DNA of 64,000 nucleotides, taken from Thereva unica (taxonomy: Eukaryota > Arthropoda > Insecta > Diptera > Therevidae). The stretch is taken from assembly GCA_949987705.1 (NCBI GenBank), contig OX465286.1, positions 7,355,445-7,419,444 of the forward strand. Reading direction: 5' to 3'. The notes below the pieces were generated by a model that saw nothing but the letters and a program-made list of their open reading frames with translations, had not been told where the DNA came from and ran no database searches. Positions within the stretch are counted from its first letter, which is position 1, and each line of letters begins with the position of its first letter. Position numbers and translations under genes: made by a program. Shown here one piece after another: positions 45,791 to 58,052 of the stretch.

Positions 45791-48069
45791 TTTCCTTGCT
45801 GGCTAAGGGGCAAGGTATACTTTATGTAGAACATCAGTTGTGTGTTGGCCAGAGGAAACATATAATTTATATATTCTTAATACAGATCACGAAATTACTT
45901 AACCGAAATTCTTGCCTGTGTTACACACAGCAGCAGCAACAGCTGAGGTATAATAATAATAATAATACTTGGAAAGAAATTAAATATCCCCCGCAACTTG
46001 TTTGAGATATTCTCTGTAAAAGAGGATGGCTTTGTCCACTGTCTCAGCAGCCCAGAGGGTGGTTGGGAATAATACTTAATGAATTTACACTGCTTTCTTA
46101 ACTTTAATCGGTACACACATAAATATAATCACTGGCTTCTCTCTCTCTCTTTCTCTTTGCTGGCTGGCATCGCTGGAATCCCTTCTTATCTTCAAATTTA
46201 ATCTCTTTGGATTTACTTACAAGATTTTATTTAAACTTTCCCTAAGAAATTATTTTTGTCACAATTCGTTTAACTTTCTTCTTCAACTTGAACGTCTGTC
46301 TTACAAATATGATTTGGCTTTGCTATCTCGCATTCCGTATAGTCGTCATTCCTCCATCGCTCTGTGTGTGTGTGTGTGTCTGGATGCTGTGGAATTTAGC
46401 TTTATTCAAAACTTTGTCCATTGTGTGCTGGCCGTTATTAAATGTCCTTAAAGGGAACACTTTTCACGTTTAAAGAATTCCTTTTCAATATTTATGGACT
46501 CAATTAAAATTTCAACCCCCTCCCCTACTACCCCACATACATTTTATGGTTAAGAATTTGAATATTCATTCTGTGTGTGCGCTGCGCGCCCCAAAAATTC
46601 ATAAACGTGTTAGGCAATAATTTAAAACGGATTCCTGTCTGAGGATACCCACATGTTGAGTGTGGCCCCATAACCAAGCTCCACGTACGGGGATGATTTA
46701 AAGTCCCAAGTTATAATAAAATAGGCGAATTTCAAAGGAATTCTGCTGTCATGTGTGCCTTCCTGCTACAGACGTGGCTTATTACTATCAACTTAAATCC
46801 TCTATAACCCTTTAGAATTAGAAACAGGAATCCTGCATCCGAGAGAGAGAAGATCCTTCAGTTTAATTCGGGCTATAAATAGGACGCCATAATTCAATTT
46901 CGAATCGCTTTGTATAAAAACAGAATTTAAGTTGCCATTTCGAATGTCTTATTGTGCCCCGTCAATCAATTTTATAAGGAGAAGAGATTATGTATATATG
47001 TTTTTAGGCTTCCCAAGCATCGCGAGTTTCACAATTTTAATGAAAGCTACCAAAATCCATATTTTTGTCATAGTTGCCAACCAGAGCCGCCGTCTGTGTG
47101 GAAATGAAAACCTTCAAGCATCCCTTAAAACAGCTCCTAGATTGTCTCTCTGGGGTGCGTTCGTTGTCGATGTGTTTCCCGTTGACTGGTTGGTATAGAT
47201 ATACTATATATGGAGTACAGTTACTACATAATTAACAGTAATGACGTAATAAGCTTTTGAGAAATTCCTGGTTAAACGCAATGAAACACAAGCCCAAAAC
47301 GCGAGTACTACTATAATTCCCAACGAGGCATACATTTCACTATCCTCCCACCCTTTATCGTATGCCTTTCTCTTTTAGCTATTTTAATTTAACGTGTATC
47401 GTCCCGCAGAAGGGAAGATGCCCTTTGAAAGCGGCAAGGCGTAATTAATTATGATTTTTCTTCATTTTCCGTTCTGTAATGTTTTGTGTAACCCTTTTTG
47501 GATTTGAACGTTGGGAATGCTTAGCGATCAGAATTTATCATATACGAGTCCTTTTTAGATATCTTCTAATGTATAAAGTGAATACGCAGCAGTAATAGAG
47601 CACCAAAGATGGAATATTTTCATATATACAGGATACTGACAGCAGTTTAGTCGTTTACGAGAGAACATTGGCCGTAATTTGTGCGCATATTTGAAAATTT
47701 AATTAAGTCAGAATAACGAGCCAAGTTGTATTTAAGGGACTCTCGCATATACATACATACATACATACATATATACAGAGGCTTCTTACATTTTTCACCA
47801 TCAGATTATAATCCTTTATTATTTTTTGTCCTTTTGCAAATATTTGCAAGACAAATATTCTTTTTTTGTCGGGAAGGCAGGCAATCGTATTAGATTAGAT
47901 TATAAAATGAGTTTGTAAGTGGTGCCTCTTTTTTCTTTTGAGCCAGTACAATGTCATGCTTTAAATGAGGCGAGATGCTATTGTAATGCCAAAAGGACAA
48001 AAATAAGCAAATTAAAAAGAAAGAAAGAATATAAATACCAAAGAAATTCATCAGTTTGTATCTAATATG
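45791..48069. other. Unassigned stretch with microsatellites
   Basis: No gene is recognised. Simple repeats include (AAT)n at about 45950-45966, (CT)n at 46139-46155, (GT)n at 46363-46380 and (ACAT)n at about 47750-47772. Short open frames show no domain. Confidence 0.45.
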
Positions 48070-48510
48070 CAGGGGAGGCGCTTTCATAGGTGCTGATGGT
48101 GCACTTGCACCGGGCGCAATTGGACGGGGCGCAATTTGAGAAACTAGGATTTAAGAAACAAGGATGATCTGCAAAACTCTAACAAAATATTTCAACGAGC
48201 CTACCGGGTAAAGCGTTATGATTTTCCGACCCCCCCCACCACTACGAATTTTTGTTCTTCTAACCCAAACCACCTGGTCGCTTTGTAAAATTAGCAAGTA
48301 CATCCTGTATATACCAAGCTTTATCAATTTTATTGTTATATTAATTTTCATCAAGTTGGCTTTTGCGCAAACTGTAAAAATGATTTCCCCTACCCACCGA
48401 ATGTTTGTGCCTTTCATTATCTTACACTGCGATAAAAAAAAAAAAATATAAAGAAGCTAATGCGGCGCGCGCATTGACATTGTGCACCGGGCGCAAAAGA
48501 TCCGGCCCTG
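48070..48510 (+). mobile_element. hAT-like MITE with internal insert, 8-bp TSD
   Basis: A 441-bp copy from CAGGGGAGGCGCTTTCATAG to TCCGGCCCTG. Perfect 8-bp repeats CTAATATG flank it at 48062-48069 and 48511-48518. The left 100 bp and right 90 bp follow the family; the middle (about 48165-48415) is unrelated sequence of some 200-250 bp that other copies lack. Confidence 0.92.
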
Positions 48511-48795
48511 CTAATATGCATTAAAAACTGCCTCAGAGCAGGTAAGAAAGTTATGTCTCCACAATATCTATTTAAATTTTACAATGCCAATCGCATTTCG
48601 CCACACATCAAGTTGGTCGGTGGGAATATTACTGCGTCAAAAGAAGCGAAGAAAGAGAACCCACCACTACGTATTTACAATTCACCTCGTCTCGTTTATG
48701 TTTTCATGTTGGAATAATTACGTATGTATTTATAATCACACCTCTCCTCATGAATGTTAAAAATCGAAAATCAGAAATGCATTTGTATCGATACA

Positions 48796-48845
48796 TACAA
48801 AGAGTAGTAGTACAAAGAGTAGTAGTACAAAGAGTAGTAGTACAT
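48796..48845. repeat. 15-bp tandem repeat, three units
   Basis: ACAAAGAGTAGTAGT is repeated three times in a row. It is a minor minisatellite without further context. Confidence 0.8.
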
Positions 48846-49079
48846 TATTTTTGAACCGGGGCATTTTAAAAACTTGAAGCCTCAGTACAATTTACTATCG
48901 TGTAAGGGACAAATGTACTGCCTCGTCTAAGTCCGGCTCGACTCTAATTCATCTAATTGCCTAGGGTTAGCAGGCCTGTGCTTAATAGTAGTAAATACTT
49001 CTAACTTAGTAGTAAAGGTATCTGGTTAGTATTTTATTATCTAGAGCTGATGGGCTATGTAATTGAAAAGGTCACTTTA

Positions 49080-49400
49080 TGTTGTGGTTACTGGGTAACC
49101 ATGGGCGTTTAGCAGTTGGAAAAGATTTTGGGTCGGGTCTCTGTCTGGCTGTAGTAGTTTGGGGGCTGGTTTGTTGAGTCGTCGTCGTCGTGTTGCTGAC
49201 TTGTTAATTCGTCGCAGTGAGTTTGTTACTTCTCGTCATGTAAAGAAGAAATGCTCCGCTGTAAAAGGGACGTCACGTCAAGGGCATGTTGGTGGTAATA
49301 TTTTGTCGTAAATGTACTTTTTGAACGCCATCGCGTGACCTAGTCGTAGTCTGATGAATTTGATCGTCGTTGGGCGGGGGTCCAGGGGGGAATTTTTGGG
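49080..49400 (-). pseudogene. LINE 3'-terminal fragment (I/R1/Jockey-like)
   Basis: The minus strand reads IKFIRLRLGHAMAFKKYIYD, then in another frame DKILPPTCP-RDVPFTAEHFFFT-REVTNSLRRINK. The C..C....PxTxEHFF pattern is the C-terminal zinc-knuckle region of many insect LINEs. One knuckle Cys has been replaced by a stop. About 300 bp remain. Confidence 0.65.
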
Positions 49401-49699
49401 GCGCATGCCGTAGGCAAATCTTTTTTTAAGGAAACACTCGAGTAAAAATTAGACTCGCCCGGTACGCACTAGTCTGCACGGCGCCTGCACCTAGCATGTA
49501 CGCTTGAGTAAACATAAGACTCACCCGCAAAGTGTCTTTTTCTAAACTCAAATTTAAAACGAAAGAAAAAAAATGTTTTCGTAGAATAAAGCATTTTACG
49601 GCTTCTTAAAACAGATAGCCACAGCCATGCGCTCTCTCGCCACAGGCAAGCACTAAATCGCCTGTGTATGGCTTTACAAAAATTGTATAGGACGAAAAA

Positions 49700-49990
49700 A
49701 ATGGGCAATTATCGTGGTGACCACAAAAAGGGTGCTAATGGCATATTCAGTAGAACAGGTCTCAGTCGATTGCGTAGGTCAAGCAGCATTGGACGTGGTT
49801 AGTGCTTAGCTGGGGGACTGCTTGGTAATACAAAACTTACGTTTGGAATAAAATAATCTATGTCGATGTCGGCTCATTTTCATGTCTGAATTTTCTGGAT
49901 TTCCGTGTCTGTGGCGGAAGCGTGCCTGCCTGAGGCGAGGGAGAGTGCGCAGTTTTGTGGCATGCCTATTTGTTCGCTATGCCTGCTAGC
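49700..49990 (+). mobile_element. 5S-rRNA-like SINE (copy 2)
   Basis: 49740-49832 follows 5S rRNA order: CATATTCAGTAGAACAGG TCTCAGTCGAT, GGTCAAGCAGCATTGGACG, TGGTTAGTGCTTAGCTGGGG and GACTGCTTGGTAATAC. The last stretch is close to the 5S segment TACTTAGATGGGGGACCGCTTGGGAACAC-like core carrying the C box. It is 5S-like but with many substitutions, hence not a working gene. It shares a downstream body with copy 1 (GTGTCTGTGGCGGAAGCGTG, TTTTGTGGCATGCCTA). Confidence 0.62.
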
Positions 49991-49997
49991 TGAGCAG

Positions 49998-50165
49998 TGA
50001 TTACTGGAACTTTTCGTTAGCGTCCCACGCTTTTTTACATTTAAGGAAGTGGCTGCAGCTTTTAAAAACTTTACATTCAAAATTATTTTTTACTTTTTGG
50101 TTCATTTTAATATAAAAGCGTATTTTTTAGTTTTTGTTAAACTATTTATTTTTTTTTAGGAAAAA
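49998..50165. repeat. Dispersed repeat, partner at 54.5 kb
   Basis: Its reverse complement matches 54480-54645. Shared strings, read on the minus strand here, include AAGTAAAAAATAATTTTGAA, TGTAAAG and GCGTGGGRCGCTAACGAAAA. The unit may be longer, but the ends are not defined. Confidence 0.6.
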
Positions 50166-52497
50166 TTTTTTAATTTAAAATTCGTCACTGCCCACCTGGA
50201 GACTTCCCGTAGCTTGGTCTGGACTGGTCTTTTTACTAATTGTACCTTTACAACAGCAGAGCTTTTTTCTTACCCTTAATCATTGAAGCTGACATTCACA
50301 TGCTCCTTCGATTGTTTTTTTTATTATTATCAAAAATTCCTTTTTATAAATAAGTAAGTGGTAAGGACCAAATTAGACGACTATTAATGTGAGGAATGCT
50401 CAACACGGTGTACACACACAAAGTTTGAACATTTGAACATGGAAACACAAAGACACGAAACGACAAATGTACTGACTTTATTTAAAGTCCTTAAGTGAAT
50501 TCGTTATCAAAACTCAACTCTAAAAAAAAAAAAAAAAAAAAATAGTCCCATTTTCCCCGAGTGTGTCCTTTAAGAATTGCTTGAGGCTTTTAAGAATTGC
50601 CGCAAGGAGCCCAAGTAGCCATTAACTACTTAAAAATGTCTCCCCCTCGACATAGTAACTTTTTTTTTCCCCGGCAAAACATAAGAAAATTTTCAAACCT
50701 CGAAGAAGAACGCTCAAGTCAAGGGAGCTTCCTTTTTTGTATTGTTTTTTAGTGGTTGCGAGTTTTCCTTTTTTTATCTTACTTGTTTTTTTTTTTTTTG
50801 TAGGTTTGTTTGTGTGCTGCCACTGTTGATGTGAAAATAACAGCTTGTATATCCACCCCCGGGGAGGAGCAGGAGAAATCTGAGAGACATGCAGAGAATG
50901 AAAGTTTTATATTGCAACAAGCGCTCCAAAGGACTCCCCCCCCCCCGTAGTTAAGCTGAAAGTGCTCCAATCAGAAGATCCACTAATTGTCATCACTAAA
51001 CCCACATTTAGCTGAAGATTTCGACGAAACTCTCAGCCGTTTGATTATTATTATTATTATTATTATTATTATTTCGGTTTGCTTTAATGTCAGGACTAAT
51101 AACATCTTGAATAATGTTTGTTGCTGATGGATATCGCTCGTAATTCGCAATTAAACTTCCCAAGCTCTCGCGATTAAACTTTACTCAAACTCGAAAGTTA
51201 TAATCATAAGCAATCATGATCTTTATGGTAATCCTTTTTGGGTGAAGTCTATCTATGGCGGGCCTTTTGGTGGAAACCCGTCTAATTTGTACAGCAACTG
51301 TCACGAGACCCAATCTTCCTGCACCTGTGCTGCTTAAAATTGCTTTTCTGTAGAAAAAGGAAACTTGTGATCAATAATGTATATAAGGTGACAATATTTG
51401 AAGGCAATAGTCATAAAAATGTTCTCTATTACTCGAGATTACATACACACGCGAGCGCTCTTATGCAACATCTGGAATAGGTACATATATGCTGAGTATG
51501 GAATGCTATAAATTCATGCTAAAAGCAGCCCCGCCGAAAATGACTACCGATTGGACCAGAATGCTAACGAGGAGTTTTTTTTTTATAATACCCACAATCT
51601 TTGTATAGGTTCCTTCTCAATTTCCTTTCCGATATTTTCAGTTTTTGAAAATAATATTCTGTATATGTGTGTTCTTGCATAGAAATTCGTAAAATTTCTA
51701 AAAAAAAAAGAAATATCTATCACCTGTGGCATAGGTGTGCGCGCCAACCCTAATAAGGAGTCAAGTCAACAGCAACACATCATCTTGACTCTAAATATAA
51801 CAACTCTCTAGTGATACAAAAATGTGTAAATGTGGGGTGGATATCCAGCCCCGTACACATGTTTATCCATCGTCCTTTTTGTACTTAAGAAACAGTGAAA
51901 CATTCAAACAGTAATTTTGTTTGTAAGTTCAAATGTGATATATTTAATAGTAGCAGTTCTCGAAGTTTTCCTACCCTATTTTCAAACTTTCCCTCTACTG
52001 AGGATTACCCTCTTAAAAGGAACAACACTACGTATAAAAATCTTCCTTCTGAAGAAAGGGATAATTTTCACTACAGAAAACGCGGGTAGAGGGGGAAGGG
52101 GTGACACTAGGTTCCACTTTTCAGTCGTAGGCAACAAGGATTATGCCACCCTTGAAAATCCTTAAGCAGATTTCCTTTGGTATAAAGTAATTAGACCCTT
52201 GTTAGACCTGAGCACTCATCTTTTTTTTTTTGTCTCCTTCATTCGTTTCTGTCTGTCTCTTCCGTTGTGGGAGTATCCTTTCACAGATGATAACAAGTGG
52301 ATAAGCTTATTGACTTTCCGTGGCCGCTAATTAGAGTTGGTATTATGTAATATGCAACAAGTAAAATAACGGCATAAACATTATTTACATTTGTCGAGAC
52401 CAATGGACACAGTACTTTACGATGACGGGAAGCAACAAATTTTTTAATTGTTTGCCATTATGACTAAAACATTGAGATAATGTTTTAATTATGTTTG
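50166..52497. other. Unassigned stretch with (ATT)n
   Basis: No gene is recognised. A (TTA)n run occupies about 51044-51074. Long A runs (50523-50542) and T runs occur. Open frames at 51895-52165 are short and motif-free. Confidence 0.45.
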
Positions 52498-52575
52498 GTG
52501 TTTTTTTTTTTTTTATGTGTAAGAGTTTAAGCTTAGGTGTTACCCTTGTTGGTGTTTGTACTAAAATCGGGGGGT
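52498..52575 (-). mobile_element. J1 LINE 3' tail fragment
   Basis: On the minus strand the segment ends GGGTAACACCTAAGCTTAAA then CACATAAAA and a run of about 14 A. The same order (AAGGGT..., CCTAAGCTT, poly-A) is found in the J1 fragment at 37.1 kb. Only the last 70-80 bp are present. Confidence 0.6.
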
Positions 52576-52659
52576 AAAATCGTAGCGTCACCTCTTTGCT
52601 GGTGCCTCTTGAATAATCAACCGAGGACGGACGTACCTAGTGCCCGGGGGTTAGCCATG

Positions 52660-53260
52660 TTGGTAATAATCCCATCGCTGTGAGGCCGATCTCGACCTTG
52701 TCTCTACCAATCTGCATCAAAGCCTTCGAAAGTAGCTGCCCTGCGAAACCTTCGAGGTTTAACCGAAAGGTTTCGTGGTGGAACAATGATCTCTGGAGGC
52801 AAAGGAGAGAAGTTAGAAAACTACTGAATAAGGCTAAGATCTTGGGAAAATGGGACCTCTACAAGAAAGCCCTCACCAATTACAACAAAGATTTGCAAAA
52901 ATCCAAACGAAGGTCATGGAAAGCCTTCTGCGAAGAAATAGACAAGCTTGCAGCCTCCACGAGGTTACACAAAGTTTTGTCTAAGGATCACTCAAAAACT
53001 CTTGAAGGGTCTTTTGCGGAGAACACCAGGAATACCATTAATGAGCATTCTTTTTCCCGCGTTCTCAAGTAACTTACCCTGGTTTGGCCATAGAGCTAAT
53101 ACTTGCGCACAGGTCCTTCAATAGGAACAAAGGGCTGGATTTTGACTGCGGGTAAGATTGAGTGGGCCATTGGCACCTTCAAGCCTGGAAAGGATCACAT
53201 CCACATCTACGCTTGGTATATACTGCAGTGATAGGGTAGTCGGAAAGAGACTTCCATCTC
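52660..53260 (+). pseudogene. LOA/I-like LINE linker and RT-start fragment
   Basis: The open frame 52680-53072 contains RKVSWWNNDLWRQRREVRKL, NKDLQKSKRRSWKAFCEEID and LSKDHSKTLEGSF, the linker between endonuclease and RT of LOA-like LINEs. It continues after a stop (53130-53220) with KIEWAIGTFKPGKD, a decayed form of the RT opening. The rest is lost. The neighbouring fragment at 53346-54010 is on the opposite strand. Confidence 0.72.
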
Positions 53261-53345
53261 CAAGCTCTGGGGAAAAAACTCCTCCTCCCACCCAACGCTC
53301 GAGCTGAAAGAAGTTTATGGCACCCTAAAAACTACGTGAAGGGAT

Positions 53346-54010
53346 GTGGAAGCCGTAGTTCCTTATGAAGGTAATCTCGGGTATACACAAATCGGGTTTG
53401 CGGAGACGATAACAGAGTTCAGCACCTTGGTGTGGCCTGCCCTGATTCCGGTCCAAAAACCAGATTCTTTAATTCCAAGGGCTGCAATGGTTGCGCTTTC
53501 CCTTGCCACAAAATATAAAGGAGGGAGATATAGCATGACATTTAGGGCATCCGTAGATGTGGATGTGTCGAGCGAAGTGCTCCTGTTACGCATAACTCCG
53601 CACATCTTTGAACTTTCTGTAGTTTGTTTAGCACGGTGGACTTACTCAAGGTTGGCCACCATACTAAGACCACGTATAGGAGTATTGCACGAACGATCGC
53701 TGTGCGGATCCATCGTACTATGTTAGGGGAGAAGCCCCATTTCTTCCCAATGATTTTTTTGCAAGCGAAAAGCGTTATGTTCGCTTTTTCAATGCGCTCT
53801 TCAGTGTTTTCATTCCAGAGGAGTTTCTTGTCCAGGACTACTCCCAGTCCCAGATATTTGGCACTTTTGCTAAATTTTAGCCCAACATTGTTAAAGGGGG
53901 TATTAAAGGATGGGTTTTATACCTCCTTGCAAAGAGGACCAGTTCCATTTTTACTAGGTTAACGCTGAGTTCGCGGGTGACAGTCCAGCTTTAGTCCATA
54001 AGATAACAGA
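53346..54010 (-). pseudogene. LOA/I-like LINE RT-thumb fragment
   Basis: The minus strand reads, across broken frames, AKYLGLG..LD KLLWNENTEER (53800-53890), KKIIGKKWGFSP (53720-53770), a VWWP-like segment, and STDALNVMLYLPPLYFVARESATIAALG (53480-53560). The last segment corresponds to VAMEALMNLPPLHLVVKKEA in the 33-34 kb element. It lies head-to-head with the plus-strand fragment next to it, implying rearrangement or separate insertions. Confidence 0.7.
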
Positions 54011-54029
54011 GGACTTGACGAAATTTTCC

Positions 54030-54210
54030 TTTTCGTTGAGGCTATGGAAATTTTAGCACTTGAATTAACAACCTGCTACGCTAACACTGTCGTCTTCCCG
54101 TGTGTGTGAATGGGGGACCTTAAAGCGTGGCTTTCATCGAGCCCTACCTGCCGACCTGGTCTGAAAGGCCACGGCCTGCCGGCGGCCTGTATATGAATGG
54201 GGGCTTTAAG
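54030..54210 (+). repeat. Fragment of GGTCGTCC TIR-element family
   Basis: Shares TTGAATTAACAACCTGCTMY and GCTAA with the fragment at 6270-6480, and CTGACCTGGTCTGA-like and GGCCTGCCGGCGGCCTGTA with the complete element at 27.1-28.1 kb. No termini are seen. Confidence 0.6.
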
Positions 54211-54479
54211 CTTCCAAAGTTGATCCCCAAGGTAGTCATTAATGTTTAATTGATTTTTGGTGACACCAGTAGCTTTAATTATCTCTTTTGTGACACGCCA
54301 ATGCATTTGGATTGGCTGCCAACATAAAACGGGGATTAACTTTTTCTTCATGACGGTATGTGTATCAAGTGAAAGTGTATGTATGACGAGTGTAGTGCAG
54401 TAAGCTGTGTGACGTCATTTTAAATCTAATATGCCAATCATCACAAAATAGCGGAAGACATATAATAAACTAAAAAGTA

Positions 54480-54645
54480 GAAAGCAAACTGTATAGTTTA
54501 AAAAACCTAAAAAAAATCCGGTTTTTATTTCAAAATGAACTAAAATGTAAAAAATAATTTTGAATGTAAAGGTTTTTTTGCTACAGCCAGAATATATGGG
54601 AGAAACCTTTCGAAATGTAAAAAGCGTGGGGCGCTAACGAAAAGT
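54480..54645. repeat. Dispersed repeat, partner at 50.0 kb
   Basis: An inverted counterpart of 49998-50165 (see there). Here the segment continues as TCCTGAACATTTTTTTTTAC. The flanking sequence 54646-54870 repeats the phrase TTCTGAACATT once more. Confidence 0.6.
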
Positions 54646-56579
54646 CCTGAACATTTTTTTTTACCTGTTCTGGTAGTCTCAACCCGATATAATAAAAAAA
54701 AAAGAAGAAAAGTTTGTTTTAGGAGCACCAAATTGTGCATTTTTGGGATTTTGATTACTTTTTTTTTTGCCCTTCTTTGGGAAAAACAATTTAGAGCGGT
54801 GTAGGGCGTCATGAACAAAGTTCTGAACATTGCGTCTGATTTCTGCATAGCAAAATCAATTTTTAAATTTTATACATTTTTCCTACCGCGAACTGTGCAC
54901 ATATAATCTTTCTTTATTGAAGGGCGTTGCAACGCAAGCGGTTTTTTTGCTAGTAATTAATAAAATTCCTGAACCCATTGTCAAACGGTTGGGTATCACG
55001 ACCCCGGCTTCGGACGGACACACGGAACAATTCTCAAATAAATAAAACGAATTAATTAAGTTAAAATGCTTTATTGAATAAAACTCTTCTCGAAGACGAT
55101 GCGCGTCCTAACGGCACGATTTCTTTCTTCCTACTCCCCTTCTTCTTCTTCTTTCCAAAAACATTCTTTCATTAGGGTTGCCATGTTCTGCGTCTGACAA
55201 ACCACCATCGAAGGATCATATGTATGAATACCAGTTAACAAAAAAAAGCCCAGATGTTAATTTTCACAACGATAGCAATCCACTCTTCCGAAAATCAGGT
55301 TTTCATATGCTTATAAAAGAGAGAGGGGAGCAGGGGCAAAAAAAACATTTAATCCAATTAAAATTGCTTTTTTTCTCCATCTTCCTGTAACTTCTTTCCT
55401 CACCTTCCGCATTTGATTTCCTGTCGTTGGCGCGCGAAAAAAGAAACTTGATTTAATATTTTTTTTTTCCCCCCATTTTGCAACTTAATAGGATTCTGCG
55501 ACGTGCAAAATTAGCCTCCGTACTATAAACGTGAAATTTCTATTTGAAAATAAATTATATCTAATACACACGTATACACTCACGCGTTCATACAAATGGT
55601 CTTATGTTTATATATATATATATATATATAACTACATAACACAACCATCGTGTAATCACTCCAACAAGGATTCCCGTCTCAGCATAAATTTTAGGATTTA
55701 TATATATAAAAAAAAAAAAAAAAAAAAACCGGAAGAAAAAAATCTACTTTCAGTTCTCTTGCGGGTAATAGAAGTTGGATGCCAGAGAGTAACCCCATTT
55801 AAGGCAGTTAATTTCTACCCCCTTTCACATCCCTATTTTTTAAATCAGTTTGAGAGTGAGATATTTTTTTGAGGATGGTCCATTTAATTTTTTCCCTTTT
55901 TTTCTCGTCGGTTTTCCTGGATTTTTAGCTCGAGTTTTATTAAATTTCAAGCTGGTTCGATTTTGAGGAGAGAAAATTCCCTTCATTTTCCCCAAGTTTT
56001 TCCTGTAAGCAGTTTTTTTTTCTTTCGGACTTATTTAGCCTTGATGTAGTTACTTTTTTAAAGGAAGGAGAAGGATAGCTAATAATAAATTTATAGACAC
56101 AAAATGTAAAAGGCTAGCCATGTGATTTTAAATTCAACTCTGTTGAATTTTTGATATTCTGGATTATCCTTATTAATTAAGGGAAGAAGGTCTTGGCCCG
56201 CCCCCGTAACATGATTTATGAACTATTTTATTCTGTATTGCCGTGCGTTTTTTTTTTTTTTCATTTTACTACGAATTAAAAAAATAATTAAAAGGAACTA
56301 AACTAGTAATTATTTAATTATTTGTATCAAAAGGGATTAATTCAGGAGACACTTTTTTAGACTGTAAAAGTATTCTATACTTGGAAAAAGAAAGTTATTA
56401 ATAAAAAATGCTGCTAGCTTTCCTATAGCACAGTAGATGGGGGCTTCTAAAGAAAATTCCGGGTTGATTGAGTGTGTTATAAGAGACTGTGGAGGGGGGG
56501 GGGGGGAAGGGGTACTCAAAACTTTTAAGAAACGAATACATTAGTAAATTAAAATATGCCAATAATTTGAATCAAGGTT
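54646..56579. other. Unassigned AT-rich stretch
   Basis: No gene is recognised. (TA)n at 55612-55630, A run at 55709-55728, T runs and a G run at 56491-56502. Confidence 0.45.
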
Positions 56580-56731
56580 ATATCCAGTTCTTCTTCTTCT
56601 TTAACGGCTCTACAACCGGAATGCGGTTCTGGCCTCTCGCAACTGTTCTCTCCACCGGGCCCGATTCTGAGCCGATGTCATCCAGTTTGGCATCCCTAAG
56701 CTCTGAGCGTCCTGGTCTACGCCATCCCTCC
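56580..56731. repeat. Repeat fragment interrupted by hAT MITE
   Basis: TTCTTCTTCTTTAACGGCTC, then CTACAACCGGAATGCGGTTC and a GC-rich segment continuing to the MITE. The right side resumes at 57610 with TCCCTCCAGCGAAGGTTGGG. It looks like an old SINE or LINE 3' end, but I cannot name the family. Confidence 0.4.
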
Positions 56732-57609
56732 CAGGGCCAGCGCGTGTTTTTTTCTGCGCCCGGTGCTGTAGGCAATTTGCGTTTTGCATTGCGCCCCATT
56801 AGCTAATCATATTAAAAAAGCTTCTTTCATCTGGATCGCAAGGAGTGGAACAACAATTTGCTTTGGTTTTTCAATGAATTCATGAAATGTTGTTTTCGAC
56901 AAACAAAACAGATCATTTAAAGAGGGATTCTCACCACAAGATATTTTGTTCTCATTTCTTTCATTTACCTCTAATTAAGAAATCTTGGAACAAAATTTAA
57001 AAGTGATCCAACAGTGCCCTACAGTTTATATCAAGCACAGTTAATAACAATACGCAATACAGAGGCACCGGAACAATTTTTTCTTTTGTGTGAGTTGACA
57101 TGGTGCATTTTACAAAATATTCAAAAAGTGCACCAGCGTAATGAAAATGAAATTTTTTGTATTCCGTCTCGTTCATTCCGCTGTTTATTTCTGTGTTTAC
57201 ATTTCATGTTCAAATTTGAGAACATCAGTTGAATGAGAGATTTTTCTCTCACTTGGTGGATTTTCTTTCTGAAATTTTTAGTTTTGGCTCTCTTCCTTTA
57301 CTTTTTGAGTAAAACCATTCAATTCAGCAGAAATTATATCAATATCTCGAAGCAAAAATCTCGGGTAAGTTCCTGTACGAGGGGTAGTCAAATTTCCCCG
57401 CTTTTTCTTGCATGAGATAATGGGATAAAATATGTGTAATATCTCGAGAATTTGTGTAACTTCATGCGATTTCAATTATAATTATTTTGTTTTTTTTGTT
57501 TTTGAATATTTTATAAAAAAAATTTTAATCTAATTATCTGAACTAGCGCCCCCGCCCAATGGCGCCCGGTGCGAGTGCACCACTCGCACCTATGAAAGCG
57601 CCGCCCCTG
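56732..57609 (-). mobile_element. hAT-like MITE with large insert, 8-bp TSD
   Basis: Minus orientation, 878 bp, left end CAGGGCCAGCGC, right end GCGCCGCCCCTG. Perfect 8-bp repeats ATCCCTCC flank it at 56724-56731 and 57610-57617. Family sequence is confined to the first 80 bp or so and the last 70 bp; about 720 bp in between (56815-57540) is unrelated and AT-rich, without a recognised coding region. Confidence 0.9.
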
Positions 57610-57654
57610 ATCCCTCCAGCGAAGGTTGGGTCTCCCTCGCTGTCGCACCCCATA

Positions 57655-58052
57655 TAGTCCATTCAAAACGCGCGTTATGGTGTTCCAAAATAACACCGTT
57701 ACAAACAAATTTTTTTTTTACAATTTTTACCATTTTTCGCCAATTTAGGAGTACTTTCAACCCTTTAGGACTACCCCTTACCATTAAGTTCGCCTTAATT
57801 TAGTATAAATCAACCCCCTTCGCAAATAAATATTAAAAAAAGTGAATTTCATCGCATTAGTTTTCATTATTACTGAAATAATCGCGAAAACCCCCTAAAA
57901 AGGGGTGTTTTTTGCATTTTTAGGGGTGACGCCCTAATTTTAGGACCGCGGGACCTCGATTTTCGTGATCAGCGACCTCAAAAACCTTTAGGGTTCGATT
58001 TTCTTAACGGTGTTACTTTGGAACACCCCCCCCCCGCGTTTGGAATGGACTA
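57655..58052. mobile_element. TIR MITE, 398 bp
   Basis: The left end TAGTCCATTCAAAACGCG is inverted at the right as CGCGTTTGGAATGGACTA. After a variable spot, GTGTTCCAAAATAACACCGT is inverted as ACGGTGTTACTTTGGAACAC. Total inverted length is about 50 bp. ATA lies on both sides (57652-57654 and 58053-58055), a possible 3-bp duplication. No ORF of note. Confidence 0.72.

Noticed and set aside
49740..49832. Functional 5S rRNA gene
   Set aside because: Too many substitutions and no clean 5' end; a common non-5S body in both copies points to a retroposed family.
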